Positions 26,234-33,101 of a stretch of DNA of 64,000 nt are shown here, one piece after another. Both the position numbers and the translations under genes were made by a program. The stretch spans positions 62,001-126,000 of the forward strand of contig JAAXUF010000004.1 of NCBI GenBank assembly GCA_013336165.1, given 5' to 3'. The DNA comes from Coriobacteriia bacterium. GTDB taxonomy: Bacteria; Actinomycetota; Coriobacteriia; Anaerosomatales; JAAXUF01. Below the pieces are notes generated by a model. The model made no database searches, was not told where the DNA came from, and saw nothing but the letters and a program-made list of their open reading frames with translations. Position 1 is the first letter of the stretch; the number at the start of each line of letters is the position of its first letter.

Positions 26234-27571
26234 CTAGATGATCGAAAGGTACTTGTCGAGCTCCCACTGGGTGACCTGGGTCCGGTACTCGTTGTACTCG
26301 GCACGCTTGTTCTCAACGTAGAAAGAGTGGATGTGATCGCCGAGGATCTCCTTCATGAGTTCCGAGCCCTCGAACAGGTCGATGGCCTCGCCCAAGCTGC
26401 CCGGCAGTGTGTAGATGCCGGCAGCGTCGAGCTCTTCCTGGCTCATGTGGAAGATGTTGTTCGTGGCCTCCGCAGCGAGTTCCAGCTTCTCCTCGATACC
26501 CTTGAGACCCGCGCCCAGCATGCAAGCGAATGCGGTGTAGGGGTTGGCCGAGGGGTCCGGGCAACGCAGCTCGATGCGAGTCGCGTTCTCCTTGCCGGGC
26601 TTGTACATCGGGACGCGAACGAGAGCCGAGCGGTTGCGGCGGGCCCACGCGATGTAGACCGGAGCCTCGTAGCCGGGGACCAAGCGCTTGTAGGAGTTCA
26701 CGAGCGGGTTGGTCACGGCGCAGAACTCGGGGGCGTACTTCAGGATACCGGCGATGTACCACTTGGCGATCTGGGAAAGGTTGAAGCCTTCCGGATCGTT
26801 GGCATCGAAGAACGCGTTGCCGTCCTTGGTGAACAGCGACTGGTGAACGTGCATGCCCGAGCCGTTCTGGCCGTAGATCGGCTTGGGCATGAAGGTGGCG
26901 TACACGCCGTGCTGCATCGCGATTTCCTTGACGATGAGGCGGTATGTCATGACGTTGTCGGCCATGGTCAGGGCATCGGCATAACGCAGGTCTATCTCAT
27001 GCTGCGACGGGGCAACCTCGTGGTGCGAGTACTCGACCGGAATACCCATCTGCTCGAGGGTGAGAACCGTGTTGCGGCGAAGGTCAGATGCGATGTCGAG
27101 GGGAGTCAGGTCGAAGTAGCCACCCTGATCGAGAACTTCGGTGTCCTGATCGTCGGCGAAGTAGAAGAACTCGAGTTCGGGACCAACGTACATGGTGTAA
27201 CCCATGTCGGCGGCCTTCTTGAGCACGCGCTTCAGCGCATAGCGGGGATCGCCCTCGAACGGCGTGCCGTCAGGCTTGACGATATCGCAGAACATGCGGC
27301 CGACGCCCTGTGCGGACGGACGCCACGGGATGACCTGGAAGGTCTCCGGATTCGGGTAGGCCACCATGTCGGATTCCTCGAGGCGGGTGAAACCGTCGAT
27401 CGAGGAGCCGTCGAAACCCATACCCTCGGAGAACGCGCCTTCGAGTTCGGTGTCGGTGACGGCAAACGACTTCAGCATGCCGAGCACGTCGGTGAACCAG
27501 AAGCGCACGAAGTGAACGTCGCGCTCCTCAACGGTCTTGAGCACATAGTCCTTATCGAACGTTGGTGCCAT
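26234..27571 (-). CDS. glnA: Glutamine synthetase type I (alpha subgroup)
   Basis: GlnA condenses glutamate and ammonia to glutamine with ATP. The start is the ATG at 27571 (MAPTFDKDYVLKTVEERDVHF) with AAGGGAGG upstream, giving 445 residues, the size of the GSI-alpha class. Motifs are GFDGSSIDGF, GPELEFF, EVAPSQHEIDLRYADAL, NGSGMHVHQSLF, RVPMYKPGKENATRIELRCPDPSANPYTAFA and ALKGI-like LKGIEEKLE. The position where the beta class has the adenylylated Tyr reads HMSQEELDAAGIYTLPGSL, without the NLYDLPPEE motif, so adenylylation control is not expected. A GlnR-type box and a hairpin lie upstream. glnR follows, and the glutamate synthase genes precede it. Confidence 0.96.
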   Translation of the reverse strand: MAPTFDKDYVLKTVEERDVHFVRFWFTDVLGMLKSFAVTDTELEGAFSEGMGFDGSSIDGFTRLEESDMVAYPNPETFQVIPWRPSAQGVGRMFCDIVKPDGTPFEGDPRYALKRVLKKAADMGYTMYVGPELEFFYFADDQDTEVLDQGGYFDLTPLDIASDLRRNTVLTLEQMGIPVEYSHHEVAPSQHEIDLRYADALTMADNVMTYRLIVKEIAMQHGVYATFMPKPIYGQNGSGMHVHQSLFTKDGNAFFDANDPEGFNLSQIAKWYIAGILKYAPEFCAVTNPLVNSYKRLVPGYEAPVYIAWARRNRSALVRVPMYKPGKENATRIELRCPDPSANPYTAFACMLGAGLKGIEEKLELAAEATNNIFHMSQEELDAAGIYTLPGSLGEAIDLFEGSELMKEILGDHIHSFYVENKRAEYNEYRTQVTQWELDKYLSII

Positions 27572-27656
27572 GTGTAGCCTCCCTTTCCTGACGTGCCGGA
27601 CGGCGCGTCGACAGACGGATCGATTCGAGCCATCTACCACAGAGTAGTCATTCTAT

Positions 27657-27672
27657 GTTTCGATGGTGTTAC
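27657..27672 (-). promoter_or_regulatory. GlnR box upstream of glnA
   Basis: On the minus strand GTAAC (27672-27668) and GAAAC (27661-27657) are separated by six bases, an exact match to the GTnAC-n6-GAAAC GlnR half-site pair. It lies about 90 bases before the glnA start. A candidate extended -10 (TGGTAGATG, near 27631-27639) would place the box near -41. Confidence 0.6.
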
Positions 27673-27696
27673 GATTCGCGGCTCCCGCAGGAATCG
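27672..27696 (-). terminator. Hairpin after gltB3
   Basis: CGATTC-GCGG and CCGC-AG-GAATCG form a 10-bp stem with a two-base bulge and a three-base loop a few bases after the gltB3 stop. It has no T-run. It may attenuate read-through from the glutamate synthase genes into glnA. Confidence 0.4.
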
Positions 27697-27700
27697 CCTC

Positions 27701-28522
27701 TCACAGATTCGTATACAGCTTCCCGTAAGGCCGATGGCTCAGAGGCGCGAGCTTTGTGAACGGCTTGGACAGCACCTCCTTGAGGTCCATCCCCAGGTCC
27801 GCGCAGTACTCGGCAAGCACGGGAGAAAGCTCGGCCAGATCGGTCTCGGTCGCAGCGGTCACACCGACCTCATTGCCGCATTGCCACGATTCGACTTCCC
27901 CACGCACGTAGATCGTGCCACCGTGCATGCCAGTGCCGAGGTAGCCGCCCACGAGCGGGCGCTCGGCGTCCTTGCTCATGCCGAGCAGGACCAGCAGCCC
28001 TCCCGCCATGTACTCGCCAAAGAAGTCCCGGGCCTTGCCGCCGCACACCACGATCGGCCGAAGCTCCTCGAAGGCCTTCATGTGAATGCCGACTCGGTAG
28101 CCGACGTCGCCCTTAATGAACAGCTTGCCGCCGCGCATACCATAGCCGAGCACGTCGCCCGCGTCGCCGTGGATCACGACCTTGCCTGCGTTCATGGTGT
28201 TGCCCACACCGTCCTGCGCGTTGCCGAACACCTCGATCGTGGGGCCGTCCATGAGCATCGCCATGTCCTGCCCGGGAGTCCCGTGCACCTCGATCGACAG
28301 ATTCTTGCCGCGAACGCCGGTGCCAATGTAGCGCTGGCCGTTCACGTTGTTGAGCACGACTTTGGTGGCTCCGTCGGCAAAAGCCGCCCGCACAGCGGCG
28401 TTAACTTGCCGGTAATACACTCCTTTGACGTCCATCGTGACGGTATCGCCCTCGCGAACCGTAGCCGGCTCGACGCAAGCGTAACCTTCGACGGGGCCGC
28501 CCGTTGGCTTTGTCACTGTCAT
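27701..28522 (-). CDS. gltB3: Split glutamate synthase, GXGXG subunit
   Basis: A 273-residue protein corresponding to the C-terminal GXGXG beta-helix domain of glutamate synthase GltB. Repeated glycine-rich turns are visible (GVRGKNLSIEVHGTPGQDM, GDAGDVLGYGMRGGKLFIKGDVGYRVGIHM, GTGMHGGTIYVRGEV). In full-length GltB this domain braces the amidotransferase and synthase domains. Here it is a separate gene, as in archaea and some anaerobic bacteria. It lies 17 bases after gltB2. The family is shared with tungsten formylmethanofuran dehydrogenase subunit C, but the neighbours settle the assignment. Confidence 0.9.
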   Translation of the reverse strand: MTVTKPTGGPVEGYACVEPATVREGDTVTMDVKGVYYRQVNAAVRAAFADGATKVVLNNVNGQRYIGTGVRGKNLSIEVHGTPGQDMAMLMDGPTIEVFGNAQDGVGNTMNAGKVVIHGDAGDVLGYGMRGGKLFIKGDVGYRVGIHMKAFEELRPIVVCGGKARDFFGEYMAGGLLVLLGMSKDAERPLVGGYLGTGMHGGTIYVRGEVESWQCGNEVGVTAATETDLAELSPVLAEYCADLGMDLKEVLSKPFTKLAPLSHRPYGKLYTNL

Positions 28523-28539
28523 AGCCTCGTCACTCCCCT

Positions 28540-30051
28540 CTAAAGGCCCGCGGGCTTGACGCCCAGAATGTCACACGTCTGCTTGTCGAGACCAACGGCA
28601 CGCAAGCGCTCCCTGCTGCCGCGAAGCGACTCGACCGCGTTCACGCCCAGCGCGCCGAGGATCTCCTGGAGTTCGTGGCTCCACGCATGCACCAAGTTGG
28701 TGAGCCTCTCGGCGCCCCACTCGGGATCGAGGCGGCGCGTCAGTTCCGGCTTCTGGGTGGTGAGTCCCCACGAGCAGCAGCCCGTGTGACAGCCTTGGCA
28801 CAGGTGGCACCCGAGCGCCATCAACGTCGCCGAGCCTATCGCCACGACGTCGGCGCCCAGCGCGATCGCCTTCGCCATGTCCGCCGAGGAGCGGATCGAG
28901 CCGGCCGCGATGATCGACGCCTGGTTGCGGATCCCCTCTTCTCGCAAGCGCTGGTCGACGACTGCGATCGCGATCTCAATCGGGATGCCCACATGGTCGC
29001 GGATGATCGCCGGAGCTGCGCCGGTGCCCCCGGTGAAGCCGTCGAGGTAGACGTAGTCGGCACCCGCGCGCACGACGCCCGACGCGATGGCGCCCACGTT
29101 GTGCACCGCTGCGATCTTGACGCCGACAGGCTTGTAGCCGCTAGCCTCCTTGAGCGAGTAGATGAGCTGGCGCAGGTCCTCGATCGAGTAGATGTCGTGG
29201 TGAGGAGCCGGCGAGATCGCGTCGGTTCCCTGCGGGATCATGCGGGTGGTCGAGACTTCCTTGTTGATCTTCTCGCCGGGAAGGTGCCCGCCGATGCCCG
29301 GCTTGGCGCCCTGGCCGATCTTGATCTCGATGGCAGCACCACGGTTCAGATACTCGGGGCTTACGCCAAAGCGACCGGAAGCCACCTGCACGATGACGTT
29401 GTTCCCATAGGGGTAGAGGTCCGCATGGAGGCCGCCCTCACCGGTGTTCATGAGGATGCCGAGACGTTCGGCTGCCATCGCAAGCGATTTGTGGACGTTC
29501 AGCGACACGGAACCGTAGCTCATCGGCGCGAAGATGAGGGGGGTGTCGAGCTTCACGTTGTTTTCGACGCCACTTCCCGGCTTCAGGCGGTAGCCGCCTT
29601 CGCCGTTGGCCTCGACCTCCACACTGTCGGGTTTGCGACCGAGGTAGGTGCGCAGTTCCATCGGCTCACGAAGCGGATCGATGGAGGGGTTCGTCACCTG
29701 GCACGCGTCAAGCACGAGGTGGTCGAAGATCTTCAGATACGGCTTGTCGTTGCCCATGCCGGTCAGCATGACGCCGCCGGATTCGGCCTGACGCCACACG
29801 TTCTTGCGAAGCTCGGGCGACCAGTTCGCGTTGTCACGCAGCGCGAGGTCGTTCTTCTTGATCGTGATGCAGTGCGCCGGGCAGTACGTCACGCAGCGGT
29901 GGCATGCGCGGCACTTGCTGTCATCGGGGTACGGGCGCTCGTTGAACGAGTACACGCCCCAGCCGCACTGCTGAACGCAGCGACCGCACTTGTGGCACTT
30001 GTTGTAGTCGATCTCGACCCGGAACTCGGGCTGAATGAGGCTTGTGGGCAT
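28540..30051 (-). CDS. gltB2: Split glutamate synthase, FMN synthase subunit with ferredoxin domain
   Basis: A 503-residue catalytic subunit that forms glutamate from 2-oxoglutarate and ammonia at FMN. The N-terminus carries two [4Fe-4S] motifs (CHKCGRCVQQC at about residues 19-29, CRACHRCVTYC at 47-57), absent from classic GltB. The FMN barrel follows with PLIFAPMSYGSVS, GEGGLHADLYPYGN, IEIKIGQGAKPGIGGHLPG, GVKIAAVHNVGAIASGVVRAGADYVYLDGFTGGTGAAP and AAGSIRSSADMAKAIALGADVVAIGSATLMALGC. A cysteine cluster CHLCQGCHTGCC corresponds to the [3Fe-4S] site. It lies one base after gltB1. No NAD(P)H-binding GltD subunit is in the cluster, so electrons probably arrive through ferredoxin or the HdrBC-like partner. 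Confidence 0.93.
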   Translation of the reverse strand: MPTSLIQPEFRVEIDYNKCHKCGRCVQQCGWGVYSFNERPYPDDSKCRACHRCVTYCPAHCITIKKNDLALRDNANWSPELRKNVWRQAESGGVMLTGMGNDKPYLKIFDHLVLDACQVTNPSIDPLREPMELRTYLGRKPDSVEVEANGEGGYRLKPGSGVENNVKLDTPLIFAPMSYGSVSLNVHKSLAMAAERLGILMNTGEGGLHADLYPYGNNVIVQVASGRFGVSPEYLNRGAAIEIKIGQGAKPGIGGHLPGEKINKEVSTTRMIPQGTDAISPAPHHDIYSIEDLRQLIYSLKEASGYKPVGVKIAAVHNVGAIASGVVRAGADYVYLDGFTGGTGAAPAIIRDHVGIPIEIAIAVVDQRLREEGIRNQASIIAAGSIRSSADMAKAIALGADVVAIGSATLMALGCHLCQGCHTGCCSWGLTTQKPELTRRLDPEWGAERLTNLVHAWSHELQEILGALGVNAVESLRGSRERLRAVGLDKQTCDILGVKPAGL

Positions 30052-30052
30052 G

Positions 30053-31321
30053 TCAGCTCACCTCAACTATCTCGCAGGAATCGGCAACACCGGTGACCGC
30101 GCAGGAAACCTCGCCCGCCGAGAGGTGTAGGTCTCCGTGGATGGGCCATGGCATGTCCTTGACGCGCGCGATGACAGGCTCACCGGCCTTGGGCGCCCAG
30201 ACGGAATCGGGGGCCTCCAGCACCTCACGAATAGCCGATTCCTCGGAAGCGACCATAAGGCGCGAGCCTTGGCGCGCAGCGACGAGCGGCCGCAGCTTGA
30301 TGCGGTCGTTCAGCGCCACCATGCCGCCGTTGAAGCCGAGCACGATCGCGAACGGACCGTTGAGCATCGCGGGTCCGTAGACCGCGCGAATGCTGCGCAT
30401 TACGGCTTGCTCCTCGGCGGGCATGCGGTCGATCTCGGTCCACAAGGGACTCGCGAGCGCCTTGCAGGCCAGATCGAGCGGCAGCTTGTGGCGGCGGAGC
30501 AGCAGGTCGAACAGATACGCGGCCACCTCGGTGTCGGTGCCCAGCGTGCACTTGTAGCCGAACGCTTCGAGGTAGCGGCTGTTGATGCCGTAGCTCGAGA
30601 TCTCGCCGTTGTGCACGATCGACCAGTCGAGCAGCGTGAACGGGTGTGCGCCGCCCCACCAGCCGGGAGTGTTGGTCGGAAAACGGTTGTGACCGGTCCA
30701 CGTGTAGCCCTGATACTCCTCAAGGAGGTAGTAGTGGCCGATCTCCTCGGGGAAGCCAACGCCCTTGAAGGCACCCATGTTCTTGCCGCTCGACGCGACA
30801 AACGCGCCGTCGACGCTCGAGTTGATGAGCATGACCGTGTGGACGATGTAGTCGTCGGCGGTCATCTCGGAGTTCTCGAGCTTGTGCGGATCGGGCTGTA
30901 GGAAGTAGCGCCACAGGATCGGCGCGTCGCTGATGCCCTTCACGGGACGCGTGGGCATGGGCTCGGCGAGGTCGACAACGAAGTAGCGATCGAAGACGCC
31001 TTCCGTCTCCTCCTTCGCCTTTGCGTCGTGATACATCATGTGGAAGCAGTAGTGGTCCGGAAACTCCGGGTAGATGCCGTAGCCGGCATAGCCGCCGCCT
31101 AGGCCGTTACCGCGGTCGCGCTGCACGGCCATGGCCTTGATGGCCTCGATCCCGCTCATCAGCGTGCCGGACTCATCGCAGATGCCCATCAAGCCGCATC
31201 CGCCGTGGATCTTGAAGGACGCCTCCTCAGCATAGCGCGGGCGCTCGCCGAAGGAGAACTCGCCGGAAAGCGCGGCCGGCCGACTCGTGGGCATCCTCTC
31301 CAACAGAGGTTCGTACGACAT
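30053..31321 (-). CDS. gltB1: Split glutamate synthase, class II amidotransferase subunit
   Basis: A 422-residue Ntn-type glutamine amidotransferase that would hydrolyse glutamine and pass ammonia to GltB2. The likely catalytic cysteine is in KIHGGCGLMGICD near residue 42, so a propeptide of about 41 residues would need removal to free the N-terminal Cys. Other motifs are TWTGHNRFPTNTPGWWGGAHPFTLLDWSIVHNGEISSYG, CTLGTDTEVAAYLFDLLLRR and GPFAIVLGF, typical of GATase_2 enzymes. It is two bases after the HdrBC-like gene and one base before gltB2, so the four genes are tightly co-translated. Confidence 0.92.
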   Translation of the reverse strand: MSYEPLLERMPTSRPAALSGEFSFGERPRYAEEASFKIHGGCGLMGICDESGTLMSGIEAIKAMAVQRDRGNGLGGGYAGYGIYPEFPDHYCFHMMYHDAKAKEETEGVFDRYFVVDLAEPMPTRPVKGISDAPILWRYFLQPDPHKLENSEMTADDYIVHTVMLINSSVDGAFVASSGKNMGAFKGVGFPEEIGHYYLLEEYQGYTWTGHNRFPTNTPGWWGGAHPFTLLDWSIVHNGEISSYGINSRYLEAFGYKCTLGTDTEVAAYLFDLLLRRHKLPLDLACKALASPLWTEIDRMPAEEQAVMRSIRAVYGPAMLNGPFAIVLGFNGGMVALNDRIKLRPLVAARQGSRLMVASEESAIREVLEAPDSVWAPKAGEPVIARVKDMPWPIHGDLHLSAGEVSCAVTGVADSCEIVEVS

Positions 31322-31323
31322 AT

Positions 31324-32667
31324 CTATTCAGCTCCCTTATGCGTATCTTCCGGCTCGGCCATGAGGCGTGCCATGGCGTCGCCCCCGCTAGCCGGCAGTG
31401 GTCCCATACCGAGCTTCTTGCGGGCGGACTCCCTCGGCTTACCTAGGGTTCCGGTCTCCATGAACATCTTGTAGGACTGCGGCACCGATTCCGGCCCCTT
31501 GCTGGCGGCAATCGCGAGTTCTTTAAGCTTGCGGAAAGTCTCGGCCATGCCGATGCCTGAGTGGCACAGCTCCTGGCACGTGTAGCACTCGACGCACTTC
31601 CAGATCTGGCCGTCTTCGATGACCTGGTCGATCTCGCCGCGCAGGACCTGGCCGATGATCTCGGTAGGCTTGAAGGTCGTGTCGACCTTGCATACCGGGC
31701 AGTCGTCCTTGCATGCCGAGCAGTTGAAGCACTTGCCGAGCAACGCCACGTCGAAGTTCTGGGCGATGCGCTTCTTGTCGCTGGCGCGCGCGTTCCACTT
31801 CTTCAGGAACGAGTCGACGCTGACGCGGTGCATGTCTAGGCCGATCTCCTCGGGCGTGTGCCCGTAGGTCAGCGCGATGAGTTCGGAGAGGTAGAGCACC
31901 GGGACGTGAATGTTCTCGTTGGCGCGCTGCATGGCGGCCTGGTTCAGGTCGAACTGCTGGAAGCAGCTCGGGCACACGACCACGAGCGCGTCGACCTGGT
32001 TGTTCTGGAGGTCGTTCAGTTTCCGGCGGCAGAATGCGAGCGAGCTGTCGCGCTCCCCGACGCGGTCGAGCGCTCCGCCACAGCACTGCATCTTCGTGGT
32101 GTAGTCGACAACGTTCGCCCCCAACGCCGAGACAATCGCCTCAACCTTAGTGGGATGCAGCGGGTCGTCCCAGCGCACGGCCGGCTGCGGACGCAGCAGG
32201 TGGCAGCCGTAGTGGACGGCGATGCGCATGCCCCACAACGGTTTCTTGGCGCCGGATGCGATAACGCCCGCGCCGAGACCATCGGAGAGCCACTCGGCGA
32301 AATGAATGACTTGGAGGTCGCCACCATAATGCAGACCCTCGCGCTCAAGACGCTCGTTGATGACGTCGCGCTCGCGCCAGTGAGTCTTGAGGTGACTCTG
32401 CGCCTCCTTGAACGTCGAGTAGCACCCGTTGCATGGGGTGACGACGTCCAGGCCGGCCTGCTCGACGAGCGCCAAGTTGCGCGCGGCGGCGGTGTAGAAC
32501 GTGTCGGGGTCGTTCGCCTTGACCAGCGTCCCTTCCGGGCAGCAGGTATGACCCGCGAGCTCATGAACCTGAGCGCCGAGGTCGTCAAACATCACACGCG
32601 TGGCCTTCTCGATGAACGGGAACCGCGCGGGGATCGTGCACCCCCAGAAGACCGCGAACTCCTTCAT
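31324..32667 (-). CDS. HdrB-HdrC fusion-like iron-sulfur protein (heterodisulfide reductase family)
   Basis: A 447-residue protein with two CCG domains followed by a HdrC-like ferredoxin part. The first CCG has Cys10, Cys42-43, Cys79 and Cys82; the second has Cys155, Cys195-196, Cys232 and Cys235. Both fit the Cx31-39CCx35-36CxxC pattern that binds the noncubane [4Fe-4S] clusters of HdrB. The C-terminal part has two classic [4Fe-4S] motifs (Cys313/316/319/323 and Cys358/361/364/368). The order B then C is the reverse of HdrD. Start is the ATG at 32667 with AAGGTG upstream. As first gene of the glutamate synthase operon it is a good candidate electron-transfer subunit; a role in thiol-disulfide chemistry is the alternative. 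No HdrA is in the window. Confidence 0.85.
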   Translation of the reverse strand: MKEFAVFWGCTIPARFPFIEKATRVMFDDLGAQVHELAGHTCCPEGTLVKANDPDTFYTAAARNLALVEQAGLDVVTPCNGCYSTFKEAQSHLKTHWRERDVINERLEREGLHYGGDLQVIHFAEWLSDGLGAGVIASGAKKPLWGMRIAVHYGCHLLRPQPAVRWDDPLHPTKVEAIVSALGANVVDYTTKMQCCGGALDRVGERDSSLAFCRRKLNDLQNNQVDALVVVCPSCFQQFDLNQAAMQRANENIHVPVLYLSELIALTYGHTPEEIGLDMHRVSVDSFLKKWNARASDKKRIAQNFDVALLGKCFNCSACKDDCPVCKVDTTFKPTEIIGQVLRGEIDQVIEDGQIWKCVECYTCQELCHSGIGMAETFRKLKELAIAASKGPESVPQSYKMFMETGTLGKPRESARKKLGMGPLPASGGDAMARLMAEPEDTHKGAE

Positions 32668-32710
32668 GCGCGCACACCTTCCAATCACGACCGGATCTCA
32701 AGAGACGGCG

Positions 32711-32793
32711 AAACGAAAAACACCCGCTCAACCCTTGTGGGGTCAAGCGAGCGCCGTTGCTCGCGTCTCTTGGATTCGGTACGCCTTTGTACC
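32711..32793 (-). promoter_or_regulatory. Two-hexaloop ANTAR-type antiterminator leader of the glutamate synthase operon
   Basis: On the minus strand hairpin P1 is GGTAC-AAAGGC-GTACC (32793-32778) and P2 is GCGAGC-AACGGC-GCTCGC (32764-32747), with a 13-base linker. Both hexaloops have A at position 1 and G at position 4, the signature recognised by ANTAR-domain proteins. The 3' arm of P2 is also the 5' arm of a terminator stem (CGCTTGACCC with GGGTTGAGCG, 32749-32725) followed by GGGTGTTTTT. P2 and the terminator are therefore mutually exclusive. ANTAR protein binding would stabilise P2 and permit transcription of the operon. Confidence 0.85.
32725..32749 (-). terminator. Leader terminator (attenuator) before the HdrBC-like gene
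   Basis: Ten-base-pair stem with two G-T pairs (extendable to about 13) and a CACAA loop, followed by TTTTT at 32720-32716 on the minus strand. It lies between promoter and start codon, 44 or more bases before the operon's first ATG. Confidence 0.8.
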
Positions 32794-32801
32794 GTGCGCG
32801 G

Positions 32802-32810
32802 AGTATAGCA
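32802..32810 (-). promoter_or_regulatory. Extended -10 promoter of the HdrBC/glutamate synthase operon
   Basis: TGCTATACT on the minus strand is an extended -10 element with five of six consensus bases. Initiation would fall near 32795, two bases before hairpin P1 of the leader. No good -35 hexamer is present, which fits activator dependence. Confidence 0.65.
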
Positions 32811-32828
32811 TGGGGGTAGTGCGGGGAG

Positions 32829-32844
32829 GAAATGTGGTGGAAAC
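32829..32844 (+). promoter_or_regulatory. Candidate GlnR half-site pair upstream of the glutamate synthase operon
   Basis: GAAAT (32829-32833) and GAAAC (32840-32844) are separated by six bases on the plus strand. The pair is centred about 41.5 bases upstream of the inferred transcription start near 32795, the usual position for an activator that replaces the -35 contact. Confidence 0.45.
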
Positions 32845-33041
32845 AGAGTATCTCCGGGACAGCGCAAAGCGACAGTGAATCGCGTTGACGCACGAGTAGT
32901 GTACCCGGAATCGATTCTTTGCCGCGTATCCGTTCTAAGGCAGGGTGTGCGTATTCGAGCGGGCGCGGTGCGCGGCCCGCGAGATACCGGAAAACACCAA
33001 GAGGGAACATCACCCGCAACAACATCCTCATCGCAAGAAGA
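32845..33041. other. Intergenic stretch without a recognised gene
   Basis: Between the operator region of the glutamate synthase operon and the terminator of the flavoprotein gene I see no convincing coding region, repeat or RNA element. Short open frames here have no ribosome binding site or recognisable protein. Confidence 0.5.
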
Positions 33042-33069
33042 GGAGCGGGCCGATTGCTCGGCCCGCTCC
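33042..33069 (-). terminator. Terminator of the flavoprotein gene
   Basis: Perfect 12-bp stem GGAGCGGGCCGA / TCGGCCCGCTCC with a four-base loop, followed on the minus strand by TCTTCTTGCG. It lies 33 bases after the stop of the flavoprotein gene. Confidence 0.75.
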
Positions 33070-33101
33070 ATCGCCGCTCAGACTTGTCACTCAACTCGGT
33101 G

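Noticed and set aside
28675-30096. 473-codon open frame on the plus strand
   Set aside because: Antisense to gltB2, whose iron-sulfur and FMN motifs are unmistakable; the plus-strand product has shadow-frame composition.
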